Below, piece by piece: positions 15,885-26,797 of a stretch of 45,061 nucleotides of DNA. The stretch spans positions 1 to 45,061 of the forward strand of contig NZ_FQZX01000004.1 in the NCBI RefSeq assembly GCF_900142175.1, read 5' to 3'. Both the position numbers and the translations under genes were made by a program. The notes beneath the pieces are model-generated. The model saw only the letters and a program-made list of their open reading frames with translations, was not told the DNA's origin and made no database searches. Each line of letters starts with the position of its first letter. Within the stretch, counting starts at the first letter, position 1. This DNA comes from Maribacter aquivivus. GTDB lineage: Bacteria; Bacteroidota; Bacteroidia; Flavobacteriales; Flavobacteriaceae.

Positions 15885-17229
15885 ACGACATCTCTTTTTT
15901 TATTTTCACAACTTCTAAACCTATATCTCCAGCTCCCATTGTTAGTAAAACTTCAGGATCTTGTTTTTTTATCTCAGAAAGGATTTGTTCTTTTGAAATT
16001 AATTTTTTATTACTGCTTGTCACCTTATCCAACAACCATTCTGCCGTAACCCCTTCAAGTGGTTCTTCTCTAGCCGGATAGATATCTAACAACAAAACAT
16101 TTTCGAATTGCGATAAGCTTTTTGCGAACTCATCTGCAAAATCACGTGTTCTTGAAAACAAGTGTGGCTGAAAAATTGCCAATACTTTTTTATTCGGATG
16201 CATTTCCGCAACTGCTTCAAAAACAGCATTGATCTCTGTTGGGTGATGCGCATAATCATCAATAAAAATGAACTCTTCACTTTTAATCTGATACGAAAAT
16301 CTCCTTTGCACTCCTTTAAATGTTGCTAATGCCTCTGCAAGGCGATGCGGCGGGGAACCTGCTTGCATCGCCATTGCGAAAGCCACTAAACCGTTCAACA
16401 AATTATGTCGCCCAGGTTTGTTAAATTCAACCCCTTCTAGTTTGAGGTCAGGGGTCTCCAAATCGAATATGTAGGTGCCATGTTCTATTTTTATGTTCCG
16501 GATACAATAATCCGAATCGTCTTCTATACCATAGGTTAGCCCTTCTAAAGGCAAACCATTACGAACAAATAGTTTACCGCCAGGTTTTAAGCGTTTGGTA
16601 AAGTCAATAAATGTTCTTTCCAATTCTTGCGCGTCGCCATAAATATCAAGGTGGTCAGCATCCATTGATGTAACACAGGCTACGTTTGGTGTCAACTGCA
16701 TAAATGAACGATCAAATTCATCTGCCTCTACTACCGAATACTCCGTGCCATCTAACAAGAAATTACTATTGAAATCTTCTGAAATTCCGCCTAAGAACGC
16801 AGTAATTTTAACTCCTGTTTCCTTTAACAAATGTGCCAAAATACTAGAGGTTGTTGTTTTACCATGTGTACCGGCAACTGCCAAGCAAAAAGAGTCTTTG
16901 GTTATTAAGCCAAGTACTTCTGAGCGTTTCTTAATCGTGAATCCATTATTTAAAAAATACTGATACTCTGAATGAGAAGAAGGTACCGCTGGCGTATATA
17001 CTACCAAAGTATGCTCTTGATCATTCTTATATTCTTGTGGCACTACATAGATATCATCTGTGTAATGAATATCAATACCTGAACTTGCCAATTCTTTCGT
17101 TAGCGGGCTCTCGGTTTTATCGTACCCGGCAACCGCCTTATTTATAAACGCAAAATAACGCGCCAAAGCAGACATACCTATGCCCCCAATGCCAATAAAA
17201 TACACCTTATGTATTTGCGTTACGTTCAT
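15874..17229 (-). CDS. murC: UDP-N-acetylmuramate--L-alanine ligase
   Basis: Adds L-alanine to UDP-MurNAc in the cytoplasm using ATP. The 451 residues carry the N-terminal Rossmann motif GIGGIGMSALA (13-23), the Mur ligase P-loop AGTHGKTTT (119-127), then EADEFDRSF and a C-terminal domain with DDYAHHPTEI. This is the usual length and order. It is sandwiched between murG (1-bp gap) and ftsQ (11-bp overlap), which suggests translational coupling. Confidence 0.97.
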   Translation of the reverse strand: MNVTQIHKVYFIGIGGIGMSALARYFAFINKAVAGYDKTESPLTKELASSGIDIHYTDDIYVVPQEYKNDQEHTLVVYTPAVPSSHSEYQYFLNNGFTIKKRSEVLGLITKDSFCLAVAGTHGKTTTSSILAHLLKETGVKITAFLGGISEDFNSNFLLDGTEYSVVEADEFDRSFMQLTPNVACVTSMDADHLDIYGDAQELERTFIDFTKRLKPGGKLFVRNGLPLEGLTYGIEDDSDYCIRNIKIEHGTYIFDLETPDLKLEGVEFNKPGRHNLLNGLVAFAMAMQAGSPPHRLAEALATFKGVQRRFSYQIKSEEFIFIDDYAHHPTEINAVFEAVAEMHPNKKVLAIFQPHLFSRTRDFADEFAKSLSQFENVLLLDIYPAREEPLEGVTAEWLLDKVTSSNKKLISKEQILSEIKKQDPEVLLTMGAGDIGLEVVKIKKEMSYAG

Positions 17230-17230
17230 T

Positions 17231-18319
17231 TTATTTTATCAATTTTTCTATTTCATCGCAGATATCAGCAGTGGCATTTGGTAATGCCAATGACTTAATA
17301 TTCTTTGATAGTTCTTGTTGCTTTTCTGCGGATTTAAATACCGATTCAAACTCCGTTTTAAATATTGCATCAAGCTCTTTTTCTCTAATCATAATTGCAG
17401 CCTCATGCCCAACCAATGACAATGCATTCATTGTCTGGTGATCTTCTGCCACAACTGGCGACGGAATAAAGAATGTTGGTTTCCCAACCAAACACAATTC
17501 TGATACCGCACCTGCACCTGCTCTAGAAATAATGAAATCTGCCGCTACATAGGCTTTATCCATAGAGTTTAAAAAAGCATATACTTTAATATTCTCTGAC
17601 TGATGTGATTTATAGGTTTCGTAATATCCTTTTCCACATTGCCATACTACTTGCAATCCTAATGCTTCAAAATATTCTAAATGATCCGCTACCAATTGAT
17701 TGATACGTCTTGCCCCTAAACTTCCACCTAACACTAAAAGTGTTTTCTTATCGGCATTCAATTCAAAATACTGTAAAGCTTCATTTTTAGTAGCTTTTAA
17801 TTCCACCAAATCTGAACGTACAGGATTACCTGTTTTTACAATTTTATCTTTCGGAAAAAACTTCTCCATGCTATCATATGCCACACAGATTTTCTTCACT
17901 TTATCTTTTAATAGTTTATTAGTAATGCCTGCAAATGAATTTTGTTCTTGCAACACACATGGTATCCCTTTTACGGTTGCCATCTTTAACAACGGACCAC
18001 TAGCAAAACCACCCGTACCAATTACGGCGTGTGGCTTAAACTTCGATACGATGCTATTTGCTCTCATTAAACTACTTATCAATTTTATTGGAAACAGTAG
18101 ATTTTTAAGGGTCAGTTTTCGCTGAATTCCTGTAATCCACAATCCTTCTATTTTGTACCCTGCTTGTGGCACTTTCTCCATCTCCATTCTATCCTTAGCG
18201 CCTACGAACAAAAACTCAGCATCAGGATACCTCCTTTTCAGTTCGTTCGCTATAGCTATGGCAGGATAAATATGTCCGCCAGTACCTCCTCCTGATAAAA
18301 TGAACCTATAATTGCCCAC
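17231..18319 (-). CDS. murG: UDP-GlcNAc:lipid I transferase MurG
   Basis: A GT-B glycosyltransferase that adds GlcNAc to lipid I at the inner face of the membrane, making lipid II. The 362 residues show the first glycine loop [12 protein letters not shown] (9-20), [11 protein letters not shown] (about 101), and the donor-site loop [10 protein letters not shown] (about 198). [11 protein letters not shown] near 265 is the UDP-sugar binding block. The start overlaps the end of ftsW by 14 bp. Confidence 0.97.
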   Translation of the reverse strand: MGNYRFILSGGGTGGHIYPAIAIANELKRRYPDAEFLFVGAKDRMEMEKVPQAGYKIEGLWITGIQRKLTLKNLLFPIKLISSLMRANSIVSKFKPHAVIGTGGFASGPLLKMATVKGIPCVLQEQNSFAGITNKLLKDKVKKICVAYDSMEKFFPKDKIVKTGNPVRSDLVELKATKNEALQYFELNADKKTLLVLGGSLGARRINQLVADHLEYFEALGLQVVWQCGKGYYETYKSHQSENIKVYAFLNSMDKAYVAADFIISRAGAGAVSELCLVGKPTFFIPSPVVAEDHQTMNALSLVGHEAAIMIREKELDAIFKTEFESVFKSAEKQQELSKNIKSLALPNATADICDEIEKLIK

Positions 18320-19514
18320 TTAAAATCTCTAAAGGGTTCGTTTCATCCATATCAATATCATTGCCAGAAGCACTCTCCTGAGCTATACTTTTATTGCTTG
18401 CACTTAGTATTATACCTATTGCCAAACAGGTCATCCAGCTAGAGGTTCCACCACTACTGATCAATGGTAAATTTTGCCCGGTTACAGGAAATAACTCTAC
18501 CGCTACCGCCATATTTATCAACGCCTGAAACACAATGGGCAAGCCTACGCCTAGCACTAATAACTTACTAAAGACCGATGCACAACCATTGGCAACCACC
18601 ACTATTCTAAAAAGTAGAAATAGGTAAAACAACATGAGTATAAATCCTCCTATTAAACCATATTCCTCCACTATAATAGCATAGATAAAATCTGATGAAC
18701 TTTGTGGCAAAAAGTTCTTCTGCACACTTTTCCCTGCTCCTTTACCCATTACTCCGCCAGTAGCTATTGCTATTTTTGCTCTTTCAATTTGATAGGAACC
18801 TTCAGAATCCTCAGGGTTGGAGAAACTATCTATACGGCTCATCCATGTATCTACCCTATTCGGGAATAAATCCGGGAAAGCTTTTGCCGTTAATACGAAC
18901 ATGGTCAAAAACAACATACCCGCTCCAACAATGCCAAATAAGTATTTCATAGGATATCCTCCTAAAAAACACAATACCATAACCATTGAAAAAACAATTG
19001 CTGCCGTGGAAAAGTTCGCAGGTAAAATAAGCGCTACTACCAAGAAAACAGGAAGCCATAAAGGCAATATGCTGTCTTTAAATGTTATTTTAATATCTCT
19101 TACTTTAGAGAAGTAACGAGCCACATATATCATTAATACTACTGCTGCCAGGTTAGAGGGCTGAAAACCGAAACCTACCAATGGTAAACGGATCCAACGA
19201 CTATCATTTGTACCACCACTAGAGGTGCCTTGTGCCAATACGAATATGAGCAATACCAACACTATGGGCAGGGCAATCATTGAAAGCCCCTTAAAAAAGT
19301 GTGTAGGTATTTTATGTACCCCATAAATAATTCCAAAACCTAAAAACAACAGTATGGCATGTTTTACCAAATGACCAACTGGCGTACCGCTACCTACTAC
19401 ATACACCAAGTTACTACTGGCACTATATACTGGTAGAAATGAAAATAAGGCCAAGAGTGCCGCAATGGCCCAAATAGCTTTATCTCCTTTTATATTTTGA
19501 AATATATTCAACAC
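18306..19514 (-). CDS. ftsW: Lipid II polymerase FtsW (SEDS family)
   Basis: A multi-spanning SEDS glycosyltransferase that polymerises septal peptidoglycan with FtsI. The 402 residues have about ten membrane segments. SEDS landmarks are [13 protein letters not shown] (about 252), the following EEYGLIGG, and [16 protein letters not shown] near the end. Its position among murG, murD and ftsI favours FtsW over RodA. The C-terminal tail is soluble and acidic. Confidence 0.93.
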   Translation of the reverse strand: MLNIFQNIKGDKAIWAIAALLALFSFLPVYSASSNLVYVVGSGTPVGHLVKHAILLFLGFGIIYGVHKIPTHFFKGLSMIALPIVLVLLIFVLAQGTSSGGTNDSRWIRLPLVGFGFQPSNLAAVVLMIYVARYFSKVRDIKITFKDSILPLWLPVFLVVALILPANFSTAAIVFSMVMVLCFLGGYPMKYLFGIVGAGMLFLTMFVLTAKAFPDLFPNRVDTWMSRIDSFSNPEDSEGSYQIERAKIAIATGGVMGKGAGKSVQKNFLPQSSSDFIYAIIVEEYGLIGGFILMLFYLFLLFRIVVVANGCASVFSKLLVLGVGLPIVFQALINMAVAVELFPVTGQNLPLISSGGTSSWMTCLAIGIILSASNKSIAQESASGNDIDMDETNPLEILSGQL

Positions 19515-19515
19515 C

Positions 19516-20850
19516 TTATAGGTTCTTTACACAGTTCTTAAATTGATCTCCGCGATCCTCATAATTCTTAAACAAATCGAAACTTGCACATGCCGGTGAT
19601 AACAAAACCGTATCGCCGCGCTCTGCTATTTTGTAAGCTACTTTCACAGCTTCTTCCATAGCATATGTTTCTACTAATAGATCTACAGCATTACCAAATA
19701 CATGCTTTATCTTTTCATTATTCTCACCTAAGCAAATAATCGCTTTTACCTTTTCTCGTACCAATGGCATTAACTCCATGTACTCATTGCCCTTATCTAC
19801 ACCACCTACGATCCATACAGTAGGTGTTTTCATGCTATCTAATGCGTAATAAGCAGCGTTTACATTCGTTGCTTTTGAGTCATTGATATATTCTACATGA
19901 TGTATTTTCAACACCTTCTCCAAACGGTGGGGAGCCCCTTGAAAATTAGAAACACAGGCTCTTATCGTTTCCTTACGGATACCGACTAATTTTGCAATTG
20001 TTGCCGCTGCCATTGTGTTCTTTACATTGTGCTGACCTTCTAAGGCCAAAGTGTCTTTAATCATGCTAATAGTGTCTGTTGTTGTTTTTATTATTATCTC
20101 GTTTTGTTCTATAAATGCGCCTTTTTCAAATACTTTATTCAATGAAAAGGGCATTAATTTTGATTTAACCGGGTGCTTGTTCAGCCATTCTACCAAAACT
20201 GTATCATCTGCATCATAAATCAAATAATCGTTTTCGTCTTGGTTTTCTGCAATTCTAAATTTCGATGCGATGTAGTTTTCAAACTCATATTCATACCGAT
20301 CTAAATGATCTGGTGTAATATTCGTAATCACGGCAATGTGTGGTTTAAAATCTACTATACCGTCTAGTTGAAAACTACTGATCTCTAGTACGTAATACTC
20401 AAAATCATTCTCTGCAACCATTTTCGCATAACTATCACCAATGTTTCCTGCCATACCCACTTTCAATCCGGCATTTACCAGAATGTGGTTGGTTAGCATG
20501 GTAGTCGTCGTTTTTCCATTACTTCCTGTAATACCAATAATTTTTGCATCGGTGTATTTTGATGCAAATTCTATCTCTGATATTACCGGAACACCTTTCG
20601 CTACCAACTGCTTTACCAAGGGTACTTTGTCTGGTATACCCGGACTCTTCATTACCAAATCGGCTTTTAGTATTCGGTCTTCAGAATGCTGTTCTTCTTC
20701 CCAATCAATTCCAAAATGTTCAAGAACGTTTTTATACTTCTCTTTTATTTTTCCTTTATCGGATACAAATACATCGTATCCTTTCTTCAATCCTAAAATG
20801 GCTGTACCTACTCCACTTTCTCCTCCACCAAGTACTACTAACAGTGCCAT
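19516..20850 (-). CDS. murD: UDP-MurNAc-L-Ala--D-glutamate ligase
   Basis: Adds D-glutamate to UDP-MurNAc-L-alanine. The 444 residues have the N-terminal LGGGESGVGTAIL motif, the P-loop ITGSNGKTTTT (107-117), NITPDHLDRY (about 178) and NDSKATNVNAAYYAL (about 313), all typical of MurD. The ATG overlaps the mraY stop by one base, and ftsW starts one base after its stop, so the whole run is translationally linked. Confidence 0.97.
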   Translation of the reverse strand: MALLVVLGGGESGVGTAILGLKKGYDVFVSDKGKIKEKYKNVLEHFGIDWEEEQHSEDRILKADLVMKSPGIPDKVPLVKQLVAKGVPVISEIEFASKYTDAKIIGITGSNGKTTTTMLTNHILVNAGLKVGMAGNIGDSYAKMVAENDFEYYVLEISSFQLDGIVDFKPHIAVITNITPDHLDRYEYEFENYIASKFRIAENQDENDYLIYDADDTVLVEWLNKHPVKSKLMPFSLNKVFEKGAFIEQNEIIIKTTTDTISMIKDTLALEGQHNVKNTMAAATIAKLVGIRKETIRACVSNFQGAPHRLEKVLKIHHVEYINDSKATNVNAAYYALDSMKTPTVWIVGGVDKGNEYMELMPLVREKVKAIICLGENNEKIKHVFGNAVDLLVETYAMEEAVKVAYKIAERGDTVLLSPACASFDLFKNYEDRGDQFKNCVKNL

Positions 20851-22070
20851 TATCTAATTTTTAAGGTCACTACCGTTACAATGGCCAATAGTATACCTAC
20901 AATCCAAAATCTAGTAACAATCTTACTCTCGTGGTATCCCATTTTTTGGTAGTGATGATGTAATGGCGACATTAAAAATATTCGCTTGCCTTCACCTAAT
21001 TTTTTCTTTGTGTACTTAAAGTATCCTACTTGTATCATCACTGAAAGCGACTCTGCAAAGAAGATTCCGCATAACACAGGTATTAATAATTCCTTTCTTA
21101 CTATAATTGCGATTACAGCAATTACTCCACCAATGGTTAAACTACCCGTATCTCCCATAAATACTTGTGCAGGAAAGGCATTGTACCATAAGAATCCTAT
21201 CAAGGCTCCTGCAAAAGCAGTAATGAATACCAGCAACTCACCTACGCGTGGTATATACATTATATCCAAATAATCAGAGAATATGATGTTACCGGACACC
21301 AAGGCAAAAACACCGAGGGTAAATACTATTATTGCTGATGTACCTGCCGCGAGACCATCGATACCATCAGTTAAATTTGCTCCGTTAGAAACTGCCGTTA
21401 CTATCAAAATGATAATAGGTATAAACAGTAACCATGCATATTCTTTTGCACCATCTCCAGCCCATGATATTAGACTTTCATAATCAAACTCATTGTTTTT
21501 AAAGAAAGGAACCGTTGTCATGGTCGACTTAATTTCCGCTCCTTTTACCTGTTCAACGGTATAATCTTGGGTAATGATTGTTTTATCATGATCACGCATT
21601 GTCACCTCTGGGTGAAAATAAAGCACCGCACCTACGATTAAGCCTAATACTACCTGACCCAATACTTTGAAACGTCCTTTTAGTCCTTCTTTGTTCTTTT
21701 TAAATACTTTAATGTAATCATCTAAAAAGCCAATTGCCCCCATCCATAACATGGTGAATATCAACAGTATGATATAAATGTTTTCTAATCTTGCGAAAAG
21801 CAATACCGGTATCAACGTAGACATGATTATAATAACCCCACCCATTGTTGGAGTACCTGCCTTTTGCTTTTGACCATCTAAACCTAAATCGCGAATAGTT
21901 TCCCCCACTTGCTGCTTTTGAAGAAAAAGAATAACACGCTTACCGTAAACCGTCGCAATCATTAATGAAAACAGGATAGCCATTGCCGCACGGAATGTGC
22001 TGAACTGAAACAGCGAAGCTCCAGGCAATTGGTATTGTTTTTCTAAATATTCGAACAAATAGGTTAACAT
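20850..22070 (-). CDS. mraY: Phospho-MurNAc-pentapeptide transferase MraY
   Basis: A polytopic membrane enzyme that transfers phospho-MurNAc-pentapeptide to undecaprenyl phosphate (lipid I). Key blocks are [10 protein letters not shown] (about 72), [16 protein letters not shown] (about 115), [10 protein letters not shown] (about 233), FMGDTGSL (about 305) and [11 protein letters not shown] (about 370). At 406 residues it is longer than the 360 of E. coli because of an inserted segment after about residue 150, as usual in Bacteroidetes. Confidence 0.97.
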   Translation of the reverse strand: MLTYLFEYLEKQYQLPGASLFQFSTFRAAMAILFSLMIATVYGKRVILFLQKQQVGETIRDLGLDGQKQKAGTPTMGGVIIIMSTLIPVLLFARLENIYIILLIFTMLWMGAIGFLDDYIKVFKKNKEGLKGRFKVLGQVVLGLIVGAVLYFHPEVTMRDHDKTIITQDYTVEQVKGAEIKSTMTTVPFFKNNEFDYESLISWAGDGAKEYAWLLFIPIIILIVTAVSNGANLTDGIDGLAAGTSAIIVFTLGVFALVSGNIIFSDYLDIMYIPRVGELLVFITAFAGALIGFLWYNAFPAQVFMGDTGSLTIGGVIAVIAIIVRKELLIPVLCGIFFAESLSVMIQVGYFKYTKKKLGEGKRIFLMSPLHHHYQKMGYHESKIVTRFWIVGILLAIVTVVTLKIR

Positions 22071-22100
22071 ATAATCTGTATTCTTGCTACTAAGCTTTGG

Positions 22101-23564
22101 TTATTTTTCTAAGCTATTTAAAAGCTCTTTTACTATTTTAAAATCATCGAAATCTATACGAACGCCGTTGGTTTCTTGATAGGTCTCATGACCCTTACCG
22201 GCAATTAATATGATGTCGTTATCGCTTGCTAGTTGACATGCCGTTTTTATGGCCTGCTCCCTATTTTCAATGGACAATATTTTTTTTACGTTCTGTGGCT
22301 CTACGCCCGCCTCTATTTCCGCAATAATCTCAGTTGGGGATTCGGTACGAGGATTATCAGAGGTGAAAATAATTTTGTTGCTCATCTCTGATGCGATATT
22401 ACCCATTACCGGACGCTTTGATCTGTCTCTATCGCCACCACACCCCACAACGGTGATGACGTTTTCATTTCCAGTTCTCAAAGTGTTGATTGTCTCAAGC
22501 ACATTCTTTAGGGCGTCCGGCGTATGGGCATAATCAACTATTGCTGTTATTCTTTTCTTTGATATATAATACTGAAACCTTCCATCTACATTTTCCAACT
22601 CGCTCAATAAGCGAAGGGTTTCTAATTGCTCCAATCCTAATAAATCTGCTGTCGCATAAATGGCCAACATATTATAGGCATTGAAATGACCTATTAATTT
22701 TGTCCATAGCTCATGGTCATTGATTTTTAACAACTGACCATCGAACTGATTTTCTAGTATCTGCGCTCTATAATCTGCATAATTCTTTAAGGCGTAGCTT
22801 GCTTTTCTAGCCTTTGTATTCTGCAACATTACCAAGCCGTTCTTATCATCTACATTGGTTAATGCAAATGCCGTTTTTGGCAACTGATCAAACAATATTT
22901 TCTTGGTATCGCGGTACTCTGCAAATGTTTTATGATAGTCTAAGTGATCATGAGACAGATTCGTAAAAATTGCCCCTTCAAATACCAAACCTTCGGTTCT
23001 CTTTTGATGGATACCATGAGAACTTACTTCCATAAAGCAATACTCTACACCGGCATCATTCATCAACTTCAAATGTTTGTTGATTACCAATGCATCTGGA
23101 GTGGTATGTTTTGTTGCGAATTCAGTTTCATCGACCATTATTTTAATGGTTGACAACAAGCCCACTTTATATCCTGCTTTTTTAAATAACTGATATAATA
23201 AACTAGATACTGTGGTTTTACCATTGGTACCCGTAACGCCTACTAATTTTAAATTCTTAGATGGTGTACCGTAGTAGTTAGAAGCCATCAAAGCCAATGC
23301 CTGATTTCCATTTTCTACCTGTACATAAGTAACATCATCAATCATGTCTGCAGGTAATTGTTCACAAACAATTGCTCTTGCACCAGCCGCTACTACTGCA
23401 TCTATATATTTATGACCATCGGTAAGCGTACCTTTTATAGCTACAAAGGCATCACCTTTTTGTACCTCGCGAGAATCAAAACAAACTGATGCTATATCAC
23501 AAGAGGTAGTACCGCTAACAGCAGTAATACGCACTCCATATAATATGTCCTTTAAATGCATCAT
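22101..23564 (-). CDS. murE: UDP-MurNAc-tripeptide synthetase MurE (meso-DAP type)
   Basis: Adds the third stem-peptide residue. The 487 residues contain the Mur ligase P-loop VTGTNGKTTVSS (110-121), a YAHTPDALKNVL block, and DNPRTESP near residue 398. The DNPR signature is the one linked to meso-diaminopimelate specificity, so the cell wall should be DAP-type. It overlaps the end of ftsI by 4 bp. A second Met one codon in is an equally possible start. Confidence 0.97.
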   Translation of the reverse strand: MMHLKDILYGVRITAVSGTTSCDIASVCFDSREVQKGDAFVAIKGTLTDGHKYIDAVVAAGARAIVCEQLPADMIDDVTYVQVENGNQALALMASNYYGTPSKNLKLVGVTGTNGKTTVSSLLYQLFKKAGYKVGLLSTIKIMVDETEFATKHTTPDALVINKHLKLMNDAGVEYCFMEVSSHGIHQKRTEGLVFEGAIFTNLSHDHLDYHKTFAEYRDTKKILFDQLPKTAFALTNVDDKNGLVMLQNTKARKASYALKNYADYRAQILENQFDGQLLKINDHELWTKLIGHFNAYNMLAIYATADLLGLEQLETLRLLSELENVDGRFQYYISKKRITAIVDYAHTPDALKNVLETINTLRTGNENVITVVGCGGDRDRSKRPVMGNIASEMSNKIIFTSDNPRTESPTEIIAEIEAGVEPQNVKKILSIENREQAIKTACQLASDNDIILIAGKGHETYQETNGVRIDFDDFKIVKELLNSLEK

Positions 23565-25567
23565 ATTAATTCTAATACTATTTTTTTGACAGACTTTAAA
23601 TCTGTGCCTTTGGTGATAGATTGGTTCTTCACCTTTCCATTTCCTTTTACTTCTACTTCAATACCCAAATTCTCAAGAATGGCTACGGCATCCATACCAC
23701 ACATACCTTTTACATTAGGTACTGCCGAATATTTTTGTTGTGCCGCTTTATAATATCCCTGGTGCGAGTCTTCATTTTTGGCGATTAACACATTTTTTAC
23801 ATCTACCTCACTTGTTAATGGTGACGTTGCATATACTTTTTGTGCGACAGATTTAAATACCGGACCGGATACATCTGCACCGTAATACCCAACACTTTTG
23901 TCTGGTTTATGGATTACTACGATACAAGAGTACTTTGGATTATCTGCCGGAAAATAGCCTGCAAACGAAGAAATGTACTCGTATTTCGATTTATCTTTAG
24001 ACACATAATTAGTCTGCGTTGTTCCTGTTTTTCCTGCCATAGAAAAATTCTTGGAATACATACGGTGACCTGTACCATGATCCCTCTCTACTACATTCTT
24101 TAATATCTGCTGCACTTTCTTTACTGTAGATTGTGAGCAAATTGCAGGGTTCAATACTTTTTTATCAAATTTCTCAATTGTCTTGTTCCACTCCTTTACC
24201 TCTTTCAACAATCGTGGCTTTACCATTTCACCATCGTTCGCAATTGCATTATAAAATGCCAATGTTTGTAACGGCGTCATAGACACTTCATAGCCGTAAG
24301 CCATTTGCGCCAATGAAAGACCTGACCAACCTTTGTCACCTGGGTAACGCAGCACTGGTTTACCTTCACCAACAACTGGTAGTCCTAATTCTTTATGAAT
24401 ACCCATGCTCATTAATCGGTTCACGTATTTTTCTGGATCGTTCTTATACCCTTCATGTATCATTTTTGCAAATGCCACATTGGACGATACTTCAAAAGCT
24501 GTAGACATGGTAATTTTTCCATGACCTCCACGCTTCGTATCTCTAATGGTATGCTTATATAATTTCCACGCTCCTTTTTCAGTATCGATTACAGTACTGG
24601 TATCAATCACCTTATCTTCTAATGCAGCTACCAAATTCACCAACTTAAATGTTGAACCTGGCTCGTGAGATTCGCCAATAGCGTAGTTTAAACGCTCGTA
24701 ATATTTTCCTTCGGTAGTCTGACCTAAATTAGATATTGCTTTTACCTCACCGGTCTCTACCTCCATCACTATTACCGTACCGTGATCTGCCTGATATTTC
24801 TCTAACTGACCTAATAATGCATGGTGTGCTATATCTTGTATATTAATGTCTATAGTAGAATACACATCATAACCATCTTTTGGCTCTATAATATTATCGT
24901 TACCAATAGGCTTCCACTGTCCTTTTGCTATTTTTTGCTTTAAACGCTTTCCAGAAATTCCTCTTAGGTATTCCCCAAAAGCACCTTCCATACCTACACG
25001 GGTATAATATCCGTTTTCATCTACACGCTCATACCCTACACTACGCTCTGCAATTTTACCTAACGGATGCTCTCTTTTCGTATGCTGCTCAATAATGAGT
25101 CCGCCCTTGTATGCTCCCTTATTCAAAAGCGGAAATTTCTTTACCGCCATGTATTCAGAATAATCTAGGTTACGCACAAGCAATGCATATCTATTTTTAT
25201 TCTCTCTTGCTTTTCTTAAAACCTGCTGATAGTGAGAAGATGTTTTACCAAAATTCTTTGCTAAGGCATCTGCCAATGGTTTTACATTTTCTTTAAAATC
25301 TTCGCTACTAACGGTTACGGCATCAAAACGGATGGTGTATTTAGATACTGAAGTTGCCAAAAGGCTACCATCGTCAGAATATAGGTTACCTCTATTTGGC
25401 TCAATGGTAAACATACGCTCGGTACGTGTATCTGCCAATGCCTGGTATTTTTCACCGTCTACTACTTGTATAGAAACCAGTTTAAATAACACTGCACCCG
25501 CAAAGAGTACCATGAAACCCGCTACTATATAGAGCCTTTTTAATATGCTTTTATCTGTTGCCGCCAT
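23561..25567 (-). CDS. ftsI: Septal transpeptidase FtsI (PBP3) with PASTA tail
   Basis: A class B penicillin-binding protein that cross-links septal peptidoglycan. The 668 residues comprise a single N-terminal membrane helix, a dimerisation/pedestal domain and a transpeptidase domain with SxxK as STFKLV (about 310), SSN as SSNVAF (about 363) and KTG as AGKTGTTQ (about 506). The last 60 residues (VPNVKGMCGMDAV onward) form a PASTA domain, normal in Bacteroidetes but absent from E. coli FtsI. The start overlaps the ftsL-like stop by one base. Confidence 0.96.
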   Translation of the reverse strand: MAATDKSILKRLYIVAGFMVLFAGAVLFKLVSIQVVDGEKYQALADTRTERMFTIEPNRGNLYSDDGSLLATSVSKYTIRFDAVTVSSEDFKENVKPLADALAKNFGKTSSHYQQVLRKARENKNRYALLVRNLDYSEYMAVKKFPLLNKGAYKGGLIIEQHTKREHPLGKIAERSVGYERVDENGYYTRVGMEGAFGEYLRGISGKRLKQKIAKGQWKPIGNDNIIEPKDGYDVYSTIDINIQDIAHHALLGQLEKYQADHGTVIVMEVETGEVKAISNLGQTTEGKYYERLNYAIGESHEPGSTFKLVNLVAALEDKVIDTSTVIDTEKGAWKLYKHTIRDTKRGGHGKITMSTAFEVSSNVAFAKMIHEGYKNDPEKYVNRLMSMGIHKELGLPVVGEGKPVLRYPGDKGWSGLSLAQMAYGYEVSMTPLQTLAFYNAIANDGEMVKPRLLKEVKEWNKTIEKFDKKVLNPAICSQSTVKKVQQILKNVVERDHGTGHRMYSKNFSMAGKTGTTQTNYVSKDKSKYEYISSFAGYFPADNPKYSCIVVIHKPDKSVGYYGADVSGPVFKSVAQKVYATSPLTSEVDVKNVLIAKNEDSHQGYYKAAQQKYSAVPNVKGMCGMDAVAILENLGIEVEVKGNGKVKNQSITKGTDLKSVKKIVLELI

Positions 25568-25908
25568 TATTCCTCCTCTTTTAAAGATTTCACCTTAATT
25601 TTCTGCGGGGGATTCTCTGAAGGAAACAGTCCTTTTTCCGATATTTTACCGGTAATGCTCGATTCTAATTTTAGCTGCTGTACATCTGATCGCATATCTA
25701 CGAACTCATTACGCAATTCTTTTACTTCTTCATTTAATAAAGCAATGCGGTGTACTTTTTGATCGGCACTATGAGAGCTACTGATCATTACCGTTGCCAA
25801 AAATGAAATGAAAATAATAAACAGCCAATTTTTAGGGGCGTCACCGCTCACCAAAAATTTACCCTTTAATAGGTCTAATACACCCGTTTTCATTTTATTT
25901 TTCGCCAT
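25567..25908 (-). CDS. FtsL-like cell division protein
   Basis: A 113-residue bitopic protein: a short cytoplasmic part, one membrane segment (WLFIIFISFLATVMISS) and a periplasmic heptad-like helix (IALLNEEVKELRNEFVDM). Size, topology and position between rsmH and ftsI are those of FtsL, which pairs with a DivIC/FtsB-type protein to activate FtsW-FtsI. FtsL proteins are poorly conserved in sequence, so the call rests on topology and synteny. It overlaps the rsmH stop by 14 bp. Confidence 0.85.
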   Translation of the reverse strand: MAKNKMKTGVLDLLKGKFLVSGDAPKNWLFIIFISFLATVMISSSHSADQKVHRIALLNEEVKELRNEFVDMRSDVQQLKLESSITGKISEKGLFPSENPPQKIKVKSLKEEE

Positions 25909-26797
25909 TACGCTCTGCTATTCTCAATTTTGCACTACGTGCTCTGTTATTCAATTTTATCTCTTCTCTAGTAGGCACTATTAAACCGCCAACCTTTTTT
26001 AACGGAACATCTATATTGCCGTAAAAATCTTTTTCTGGCTCTCCGTCAAACTGACCTGCTCTTATAAATCTTTTTACAAGCCTATCTTCTAAAGAGTGGT
26101 AGCTAATTACACTTAACCTTCCTTTTTCATTCAATAATTCTGGAGCCTGCTCCAAAAATTCTTTGACCACTTCTATCTCTTGGTTCACCTCTATACGAAT
26201 CGCTTGGTATATCTGTGCCAATATTTTATGCTGTCTATGTTCTGGCAAAAACTGCTTCAACACTGTTTTCAATGCATCGGTTGTTTGTATCTGCTCTTCT
26301 TCTCTACTGGCAACGATTACTTTTGCCATGGCATTCGCGTTTCTTATATCGCCGTACTCGAACAATACTTTACGCAAGTCATCATATGAGTACTTATTTA
26401 CCACCTCAAAAGCCGATAGCGTATTGCGCTTACTCATTCGCATATCCAAATCTGCATCGAAACGGGTAGAGAATCCTCTTTCCGCTTGATCAAACTGATG
26501 CGATGAAACTCCGTAATCTGCAAGAATACCATCTACCTTCTTTATGCCATAGAACTTTAAAAACTGGGTGATGTATCTAAAATTTTCCGCTATCAACGTA
26601 AATCTTGGATCACCTAATGTATTTGCTTGCGCATCTTCATCTTGATCAAAAGCATATAACCTGCCTTCTTTGCCCAATCTTTTCAATATCTCTTTAGAAT
26701 GACCGCCACCACCAAAGGTTACATCTACATATATACCATCTTCTTTGATGTTTAAGCCATCAACAGATTCTTTCAGCAATACGGGGTTATGATACAT
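25895..26797 (-). CDS. rsmH: 16S rRNA m4C1402 methyltransferase RsmH
   Basis: SAM-dependent methyltransferase acting on C1402 of 16S rRNA. From MYHNPVLLKES at 26797 it has 300 residues; an upstream ATG at 26815 adds six and is possible but overlaps mraZ more. Motifs are DVTFGGGGHSKEIL (SAM-binding), FDQDEDA, GILADYGVSSHQFD and VISYHSLEDRLVKRFI near the end, all diagnostic. It is the second gene of the dcw cluster and overlaps the end of mraZ. Confidence 0.96.
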   Translation of the reverse strand: MYHNPVLLKESVDGLNIKEDGIYVDVTFGGGGHSKEILKRLGKEGRLYAFDQDEDAQANTLGDPRFTLIAENFRYITQFLKFYGIKKVDGILADYGVSSHQFDQAERGFSTRFDADLDMRMSKRNTLSAFEVVNKYSYDDLRKVLFEYGDIRNANAMAKVIVASREEEQIQTTDALKTVLKQFLPEHRQHKILAQIYQAIRIEVNQEIEVVKEFLEQAPELLNEKGRLSVISYHSLEDRLVKRFIRAGQFDGEPEKDFYGNIDVPLKKVGGLIVPTREEIKLNNRARSAKLRIAERNGEK